Below, one piece after another: positions 57,468 to 64,000 of a stretch of DNA of 64,000 nucleotides. The DNA comes from Sacculina carcini. Taxonomy: Eukaryota; Arthropoda; Thecostraca; Sacculinidae. The DNA lies in assembly GCA_916048095.2 (NCBI GenBank), contig OU696589.1, forward strand, positions 7,579,683 through 7,643,682, given 5' to 3'. Within the stretch, counting starts at the first letter, position 1; each line of letters begins with the position of its first letter. Below the pieces are notes generated by a model that worked only from the letters and a program-made list of their open reading frames with translations, was not told where the DNA came from and ran no database searches. Made by a program: the position numbers and the translations under genes.

Positions 57468-57744
57468 CAAGTGGCCGATCCAGAGTACAAATTTGGAACT
57501 GACTTAATTGAGGGGGGGCTGAATCTTGGGGGCAATCAGTCATGCACACGCATGACTGTGTAACGTGTGTGCGATAATACTTACGAGTACTCTTAAGTAC
57601 TTACACTACTTGTACTTACTCGTATAACAACAAAATCTACAGAAAACAATCCTTGACTTCTTTTAGTGTATCTCTTGGTTATGAGGAGTTGATGGAAACA
57701 TTTTGGGGGGCTTCAGCCCCCTGCCCCCTGGATCCGCCAGTGCA
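57468..57744. mobile_element. hAT-like MITE, CACTGGCGG family, copy 3
   Basis: The ends AAGTGGCCGATCCAG and CTGGATCCGCCAGTG match the other copies. The flanking duplication is imperfect (CATACAC/CATAGAC). The internal CGTGTG and TCTTGGTTATGAG blocks are shared with copy 1. Confidence 0.62.
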
Positions 57745-57808
57745 TAGACTGTTCATGCAGTCTGGATGCAAACCATGTGCGTATTGTTGCTAAAAATGTG
57801 TAAAAGAG

Positions 57809-57951
57809 AAACAGAAAACTAAAATTTATTACAGACAGGCACGTGGGGCAGTGATGCCCACGCGCGCCTACAAGACATCACTCGTCACATCACCACTCCC
57901 GACAACACCTCGAACACGACTACAGTAAACCATACACTCTCCAACGCGCTG
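57809..57951 (+). repeat. About 145-bp direct repeat, left copy
   Basis: It starts AGAGAAACAGAAAACTAAAA and continues through GGCACGTG...GCGCCTACAAGACATCAC to CTCCAACGCGC. The right copy is at 58664-58812 in the same orientation. Confidence 0.75.
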
Positions 57952-58663
57952 ACACACACTCCTCGCAATACATAATCAAACCACACCACCTGTTTTTAAG
58001 AAACAAATCAACTGAAGAACTTACAATTAAAAAAACGCGAACCAAGCAAACCAGGAAAAATGAACCAATAAAAAACCTAACTCAACGACGGCCTCCACCA
58101 GACGCACATACTTTGGCTGCGGTGAAGCACAACACGGCAGACCCCAGCGTCCACCACGGTCCCGCCTCACCCTTGCTCTTCAGTGCTCCGCCGCAGCCTG
58201 CCGTCCTCTTCATCACCGGCTGCCGCTGCCGTCCTCGTCATCACCGGCACCGACTCCAGTGCTCTTCCGCACCCTGTCGCAGACAGCCGTGACGCCGCCG
58301 CACATGCAGGCCACGCCGTCGTCGTCGATCGTTTCTTCCTCCGGCCTCAGCAGCACCTTTCTCTCACCCGCTCTCCAGCACCAGCAGAATCCACCAGCAA
58401 GCTTCCAGCTGCCCGGCGACGGGTCCAACACCAGTGCAGGCGGGACGACGAGCAACGCACGGCCACAGCTCTCCCACTGCCTCCTGCCGACACCTTGCTC
58501 TCCTGCCGTCCCCCTGCACACTAACCTGACACGCCGCCGAGCACCTCCACCACGTCCTCCAGGCCGCCGCTAAAACTGGAGGGCACTGTCTCCGCTGCTG
58601 AAGCCGGGTCGCAGACAAACAATACTTCGAAAACAAAAAAGTCCGAAATAGCTAGTAAGAGAC
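57952..58663. other. Sequence between the 145-bp direct repeats
   Basis: GC-rich and proline/serine-codable from 58080 to 58610, with overlapping open frames on both strands but no domain. It could be the body of a small retroelement bounded by the repeats, or unrelated DNA. Confidence 0.4.
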
Positions 58664-58812
58664 AAACAGAAAACTAAAATTTATTACAGATAGGCACGTG
58701 TGGGCATCAGTGTCCCACGTGCGCCTACAAGACATCACACGACTCTCGAACACAAACTTCACACCTCGAACACGACTACAGTAAATCATATACCAACCAT
58801 ACTCCAACGCGC
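58664..58812 (+). repeat. About 145-bp direct repeat, right copy
   Basis: About 85-90% similar by eye to 57809-57951, with small insertions in the middle. Confidence 0.75.
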
Positions 58813-59224
58813 ACACATATTGTTGGTATCGGTATACTCTGAGAATCGGTATCGGAAAGTGGTATCGATACAATTTGAGCCTCCATACTTGGCCCATCAC
58901 TATGCACATATGGACTTGCATCGCTTTGGTGAAATGGTCAACGTTGGCCGAAACGTCGAGCCCAGATCAACAAAACAGCATCGCTTTGTTTATTAGTAAG
59001 TGTTCGTATTTTCAATGTATTTATGTATAATAAAACTTCCAGTGCAAACGTAAGCAATAACTACGAGCGGTAGTCACGCGTATCAAGTTTGTTTTGGGTT
59101 AAAAGGTTAAATGCCTAAGCGGCAGCTGCTACACGGGAAGAAGCCGAAGCTTATGAACACACAGGTGTGCCCCGTGCAGCTCGCTGCCACCGCAGAACCG
59201 ACCATCTCCACGCTATGGCGCCAC
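58813..59224. other. Intergenic sequence with a possible decayed Penelope-type tail
   Basis: At 58929-58965, GGTGAAATGGTC...GGCCGAAACGTCGA resembles a mutated hammerhead-like core of the Penelope type. Nothing else recognised. Confidence 0.35.
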
Positions 59225-59430
59225 AAGGACGTAAGACGTATTAGAGAGGGCCACCTCCCCAGAATGCATGGCACAACTCATGACTGATATCTGGTACCAT
59301 CATTTTCTGCTGGGTGGACAGGGGCTGTGGGATTGTAGAATTCGCCCAATGAAATTCTGCTCCGCCAGGTTTCGAACCACGGACCTCCCGCTTGTGAGGC
59401 GGGTGTGCTAACAACTGCACCGCGGAGTCC
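59225..59430 (-). mobile_element. tRNA-Val-derived SINE
   Basis: On the minus strand, 59430-59359 folds as a decayed tRNA: D stem GTGC/GCAC, anticodon stem CCCGC/GCGGG with loop CTCACAA (anticodon CAC), and B box GGTTCGAAACC. The acceptor stem has a mismatch and the T stem is broken. The tail contains CCCCTGTCCACCCAGCAGAA, a string typical of animal tRNA-derived SINEs. The broken stems argue against a working tRNA gene. Confidence 0.68.
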
Positions 59431-59639
59431 ACGGGGTATAATCCTTTGGTGCTATAATCGTTTGGTGCTAGTGATGTTAAGTGTTCAGTTATTTTTATAT
59501 TGTGTATTTTGCTTCTGCCGGCTGATGACATTCCGTTTGGAATTACATGTTCTTTTCGTACGAGGTCTTTTGTTCACTCTCACAATACATAATCAAACCA
59601 CATAATGTAACTCACCAACTCACTAACGTAGAGTTTCAG

Positions 59640-60450
59640 CTTCAGCTGGTATCTCTCTCCTCATCGTTGAAGGTAGTTATGGCAGAATGTCTCGTCACAA
59701 CAGGTTCTCTATGATTCATGTAGAGCGTTGGTTCTTCCTTTCACCATCTGCCAAGTCGCTTCTTAAATTGATTGACAGTTTGACTATCTATCATTGCTTC
59801 AGGTAAACGTTTCTAATCTCTCACCACTCGCTGACTGAAAGTCACCTTCCTTGCCTCGCTCCTGCAGAACTTCTCTTGAAACTTTTGAATGTGTCTTCTT
59901 GTCCGTATCTCTGTCTATTGTTTTCACTATCCTAAATGCCTGCAAAACTGATGATCTTTTTCTTCTATATTCAAGTGATGGCAGCCTGAACCTTTCAAGT
60001 CTGAACCTTTCAGCCTGAACCTTCCAACATAATATTCTTCATCCCGCACAGTCTCAACCAATCGTGTGACTCTTCTTTGTACTTGTTCAATCTTGAAAAC
60101 ATCATAAATGGCTCAGCCCCCAGATGTTTGAACTTTTTAATAAGACTCAATCTGGCATTTCCTGAGGCGGCAGTGTTGCACGCATTATTGCTGAAGTTCA
60201 TCAGTGGGTCAAAGATTACTTCCACGCCTTTCTCCTCAGTCACCGCCTTAATCTTTGTCCCACCCAGCGTGTACTCAAACTCTGGATTTCTCCTCCCATA
60301 GTGCATAATCTTGCACTTATCATTATTTAAAGGCATTTGCCACCTCTTTGACCACTGCTCCAGTTTATCAATATTTTTTTGCAAAGATTTATGGTCATTC
60401 TCGTTCTGCACCACTCGGTACATCTTGGTATCATCAGCGAAGACAAGCAT
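59640..60450 (-). mobile_element. CR1-like LINE fragment, decayed
   Basis: The minus strand starts at the RT active site (FADDTKMYR), continues with LEQWSKRWQMPLNNDKCKIMHYG, then breaks down into several frames ending near VNQFKKRLGRW. It is the same style as the intact element at 638-3709, 5'-truncated. Confidence 0.78.
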
Positions 60451-60994
60451 AACAAGAGTTTTCCTTGCAATTTAAGCGCGCTATGAATTCAAACTCAAAA
60501 ACATTTATGAGTGACAATTATGGCTGTTCTGTGTTTTGGTATTTATCTCCAGGCTGACGGGTTGGTTGGCGTTTTTTCTGTTGTATGGCTGAGCGTTACA
60601 ATGATTACTAAAGGTATCATGGGCTTCCTCAGATATACAATACTCTTATTTCTTTATCACTGGAAAATTACTGAATTCAGGAGGCTTACGGCCGGTATGA
60701 AAATTTATAGTCGTGTATATAACGCTAAAACGTGTATCAAATTTTCTATATCTCTACACGAGATAACGATGTCAACAACAACAATATTTGTTTGGTATAG
60801 GGCATATCAAAAACACACGCGCTTTAAACAGCAAGATAAGCCAAAAATATTAAAAGAAAAACACAAAACATGAGCAAGCACAAGATTAACTGACAGAAGG
60901 AAACATAACTTATTTAAGATACATCACAAATACCAAGTATATAAAAAGGTCAGAGCAAGCGTAAGCAATCAGAGTGAAGCATACGAAGTAAGGG
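60451..60994. other. Intergenic sequence
   Basis: No gene recognised. The 120-codon open frame at 60511-60873 has no recognisable domain. Confidence 0.4.
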
Positions 60995-61935
60995 TAAGAG
61001 AAGTGGAATGAAATGATGATTCAATTAAGTATATACAGAGTGCAGAACGAAATGAGGAATAGGAAGTGACTAATATAACAGTACGAGGAAGCGAGTTATA
61101 CAGTCGGGGAGCAAAGAAAAAAGATATTTCGAAGACCAAGATGATTCGTTCAAGGCTCGAGGGCAGACAAGAGGTTGATGATGACGAGAAGGAGCAGTAG
61201 ACACAGCGAGGAGACCAGAAAGATAAGAGGGTTGACTAGGGTCGTGAATAAGCTTAAACATAATACAGTAAAGGCGAAAGTGAATACGGGGAATAATGGG
61301 GAGCCAACGAAACTGAAACCAAAATTGAGATGTATGACAACAGGGAGAGGACGACAGAACAAAACGACAAGATGAATTGATGACACGCTGGAGAATACGT
61401 AGAGAATATCGAGGAACATGAAAGTTCAAGGAACAGCAATAATTATTGCTGTATTAATTATCTCTAATTGATTATAATCAATCCGAGAAAATATAAGACA
61501 TAATACAAGTTTGATAGCAGACGGATGATCAAGAAAAGGGCGAATAAGATACAGTGAGCGAAGAATAAGACGGTAGGTCCTGGCAAGAAAGGAAATATCA
61601 GAGGCGAACGAAACAGAATAATCGAAAATTACACCAAGGTTACGCACAGATTCAGACACTGGAAATGGAAGAAGTAGAGGCGAAATTCTAGGAGGATGAA
61701 AGATTAAGAATTCAGACTTGGACCGATTCAGAAGACGTGGGGAAGAAGCCCAGCATTCAATATCAGCGATAACATCAGAAATAAACGAGGAAGATGGTAT
61801 GGGAAATGGAATGATAAATTTGATATCGTCAGCATATAAATGAAACCTAAGCGAGTAGCGTTCGAGGATAGGGCATAGAGATGACATATAGATGTTAAAT
61901 AGCAAGAGTGACAACTGATCCCTTTGGAACAACAG
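60995..61935 (-). mobile_element. L2-like LINE fragment with RT active site
   Basis: The minus strand encodes LLFNIYMSSL, YADDIKF (RT active site), ESVRNLGVIFD, FSRIDY, then an insertion and frame change, VPRYSLRILQRVINSSCRFV, RWLPIIPRIHFR and IHDPSQPSYLSGLL. It is the longest of the four L2-like fragments, broken and 5'-truncated. Confidence 0.82.
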
Positions 61936-62404
61936 ACAAAAGAGGAAGAGTAACCGAGGATGAGGAGCTGAAGCTAACAGAAAATGATCTACTCAAGAGG
62001 CAGGATTGGGTGAAGACATGTATCAAATATGAAATAAATATAGATATGTTAACGTATTTATCTGAAGTACTATTTTGTGTGTTTTAGTTGCTTTAGCGTT
62101 TGTGATTTGCCAATAGTATATTGCGGTCTATTTTTTGGAGTTTATAACAATGTTTTTCCATCCAAATAATATAAACTGGAAGAACGAAGCTCATGAATAT
62201 TCTGGGGGCATTAAACACATGAGGGTCTGGATTCACTTTCAGTTTCGGTTAGATATTCCGGTTAGTTCTTCAAGGTATATTTCGTAGTTCTGTTTTATCT
62301 CAATTGCTGTTTTAGGATGTAATTTCTCAACATTCAGATATATTTTGTAGTTACTTGCGTTATATCATTCCTGTTTTTGTTTCAGGCGCTCGAAGACATT
62401 AAAC
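61936..62404. other. Upstream region of the GALK2-like gene
   Basis: No repeat recognised. TTTTTGTTTCAG at 62374-62385 is a good 3' splice site, so part of this region may be a leader intron. Confidence 0.4.
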
Positions 62405-62538
62405 ATGCCCGAGTTTTTGAAGCCTGTTTCGTTATGTGACGCCGATGATTTTATGAAGAGCAGATGTGCTCGTTTGTCTCAGGTTTTTTCTAAATTATTC
62501 GGGGACAGTCCTGGTTTCTTCGTGAAGGCGCCTGGAAG
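62405..62538 (+). CDS. GALK2-like (N-acetylgalactosamine/galactokinase) first coding exon, partial gene
   Basis: GHMP sugar kinases of this type phosphorylate galactose or GalNAc at C1. The exon starts at ATG 62405 and encodes 44 residues ending in LFGDSPGFFVKAPGR, with the final Arg split by the donor AG|GTGAGT. It matches the N-terminal FG..P.F.V.APGR block that precedes the galactokinase signature in GALK2. The signature itself (VN.IGEH.DY) would be in the next exon, which I do not find before the window ends. Exon boundaries may extend upstream to 62386 as 5' UTR. Confidence 0.6.
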
Positions 62539-62620
62539 GTGAGTAACACTCAAAATAATTGCTAAATGTGCTAATAGTTAATAGTTAATAGCGGCGATTT
62601 CATTCTAAAACTGTGTACAT

Positions 62621-62659
62621 CATGGGCGTAGACCCTGGGGGCACGGGGTTTATATACCC

Positions 62660-62706
<47 letters not shown>

Positions 62707-62980
62707 TTGGCTGGGGCTATGAATATGCAATTATACCCCCCGATAATTCTGCTGAGCTCAGTTCTTTGGGTATATTATCATCAAAATCAGCATACAAGGA
62801 AAATGACAATGCACAAAAAATGTAAGAAATTATAAATATGTGAAGAATTATATGACGCAATATACTTTTAATTGAGGTATGTGTGCTGTAACTGACCCAA
62901 TTGGTCCACTGAGCCAAATTTGAACACTAATGCATGATGGCTGTCATCCCCCTGAACCTCTAGACAAATCTACGCCCATG
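62621..62980. mobile_element. hAT-like MITE, CATGGGCGTAGA family
   Basis: Perfect 12-bp terminal repeats CATGGGCGTAGA and TCTACGCCCATG, with a perfect 8-bp target duplication GTGTACAT at 62613-62620 and 62981-62988. It contains a (TA)n run at 62665-62701 and no ORF. An 8-bp duplication is typical of hAT insertions. It lies in intron 1 of the GALK2-like gene. Confidence 0.88.
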
Positions 62981-62988
62981 GTGTACAT

Positions 62989-63689
62989 CATTATTCTAGA
63001 ACACCAAAAAACGATGGATAGTGTATATATCGTGCTGTTTTCGTTGTTTAAATAGCTGCTTCCGACATTAGCAGTACGTGGATGAATGCACAGTGACACC
63101 TTCTAATAGAACGACATTTAACGGCGCTTCCAATTAAACGTCACTTTGCTCAATTATTCTCTTTGGGCAATAGCTATGACTGACTGATTTTCATTAGTGA
63201 AATTTTGATTATCAATAATCGCCATGTATTTGGGTTGTGGTGCGCCGCGTGCAACCACACCATGCACTGCTTCGCGGAACCCGCCAGGAGCATTTTTCAA
63301 CCGCCACCTGGGTGCCCCGAGTGAGGATGTTGTGATGCTGTGTTAGATCATTGCGGCGCCTAATCTGCGCGCCTTCGAAGTGTTTGGCAGTGTCTGGCCA
63401 TCTGTGGCGAACTCGTGATTATGCCCGTGTTCATTAATACACATATTGTGTTTGGTGGTGTTATTGGTTAGACCGGAGCCAAAAACCAATAACACTACAA
63501 GTGCTGACCCGAAGTGATCTGAACCCGACGTGATCCAACCAGATTCTTTTCACGAATAATACTTGTCGATGGACGTGTTCGTGTCGACATCACCGCGTCT
63601 CTGCTGCTGTCGCTGCTGCCTTATCGCCCACTATGCCCGATGTCATGTCGCCCGCACCGCCCTGTCGCTCTCTCCGTCCCCCTCGCAAC
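62989..63689 (+). mobile_element. Probable Gypsy LTR/leader fragment
   Basis: 63300-63480 resembles the sequence at 56391-56450. 63504-63541 holds GTGCTGACCCGAAGTGATC and CCCGACGTGATCC, similar to the tRNA-Trp-type primer site of CsRn1-like Gypsy elements. The ATG at 63570 with a short open frame could be the start of gag. Boundaries are unknown, and the first part of this interval (62989-63230) is unassigned. Confidence 0.45.
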
Positions 63690-64000
63690 ACACGACAACC
63701 TTTGCAACACGCGACAATCTTCGCAACACACGACAATCTTCGCAACACACGACAATCTTTGCAACACGCGACAATCTTCGCAACACGACAATCTTCGCAA
63801 CACACGACAATCTTCGCAACACACGACAATCTTCGCAACACACGACAATCTTTGCAACACGCGACAATCTTCGCAACACGACAACCTTCGCAACACACGA
63901 CAATCTTCGCAACACACGACAATCTTTGCAACACGCGACAATCTTCGCAACACACGACAATCTTCGCAACACACGACAATCTTTGCAACACACGACAATC
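63690..64000. repeat. 19-bp minisatellite, runs off the window
   Basis: About 16 units of ACACGACAATCTTCGCAAC, with CTTTG variants alternating in blocks. Long Cys-rich open frames on the minus strand are produced by the repeat. Confidence 0.93.

Noticed and set aside
58183-58573. Pro/Ser-rich proteins on either strand
   Set aside because: Overlapping frames of similar length on both strands reflect GC-rich composition. No domain or splice support.
59359-59430. Functional tRNA-Val(CAC) gene
   Set aside because: The acceptor stem has a mismatch and the T stem beyond two pairs is broken. A SINE-type tail follows directly.
63590-63998. Cys-rich 116-133-codon frames on the minus strand
   Set aside because: Generated by the 19-bp minisatellite. 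Three overlapping frames give the same repeat peptide.

Overview
The window is animal (metazoan) nuclear DNA, probably from an invertebrate. It carries spliced genes of animal type, and much of the rest is transposons (CR1-like and L2-like LINEs, Penelope-like elements, a Ty3/Gypsy element, piggyBac, hAT-like and pogo-like MITEs, SINEs), microsatellites and very long minisatellites. There are no operons, Shine-Dalgarno sites or other bacterial features. The species cannot be named from sequence alone.

Layout. 1-637: unassigned. 638-3862: CR1-like LINE with an intact 1023-aa endonuclease-RT ORF. 4420-8120 (+): seven-exon adenosine kinase gene (374 aa) whose fifth intron is almost entirely a minisatellite. 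8121-10072: TG-rich and AT-rich sequence. 10076-18536: Penelope-like cluster, made of one inverted 5'-truncated copy, one 5'-truncated direct copy and two full copies in tandem with a 2733-bp period. Each copy carries a hammerhead-ribozyme-like motif. 20847-23150 (-): 767-aa intronless ORF with an RRM-like, ZCCHC3/gag-type segment. 25083-25285: SINE-like retrocopy with an 11-bp target-site duplication. 26870-27630: 23-bp minisatellite. 30785-31440: L2-like fragment. 32481-43885 (-): nine-exon LIV-1-type ZIP zinc transporter (765 aa), with large minisatellites in introns 1, 2 and 4. 45117-45660: L2-like fragment. 46427-47041: two MITEs. 47273-49223 (+): two-exon TRMT10C/MRPP1-like tRNA methyltransferase. 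49388-51720: decayed piggyBac. 51749-52189: inverted repeat carrying a second hammerhead-like core. 52430-53700: further Penelope-like copy. 53715-56390: Gypsy pol whose two halves face opposite ways. 57468-61935: MITE, 145-bp direct repeats, tRNA-Val-derived SINE, CR1-like and L2-like fragments. 62405-62538 (+): first coding exon of a GALK2-like gene that runs off the right edge. Its intron holds a hAT-like MITE, Gypsy leader-like sequence and a 19-bp minisatellite.

The four host genes serve unrelated housekeeping roles: purine salvage, zinc uptake, mitochondrial tRNA processing and (GalNAc/galactose) sugar phosphorylation. They share a genome style rather than a pathway. Minisatellites begin at or within about 20 nt of 5' splice sites, (TG)n tracts run into 3' splice sites, and two introns appear to use GC donors.

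The most notable structures are the tandem Penelope array with ribozyme-like motifs at unit spacing, a second unrelated element with the same variant core, and the minisatellite-splice-site association. All domain calls are by eye from translated motifs. No database search was run.
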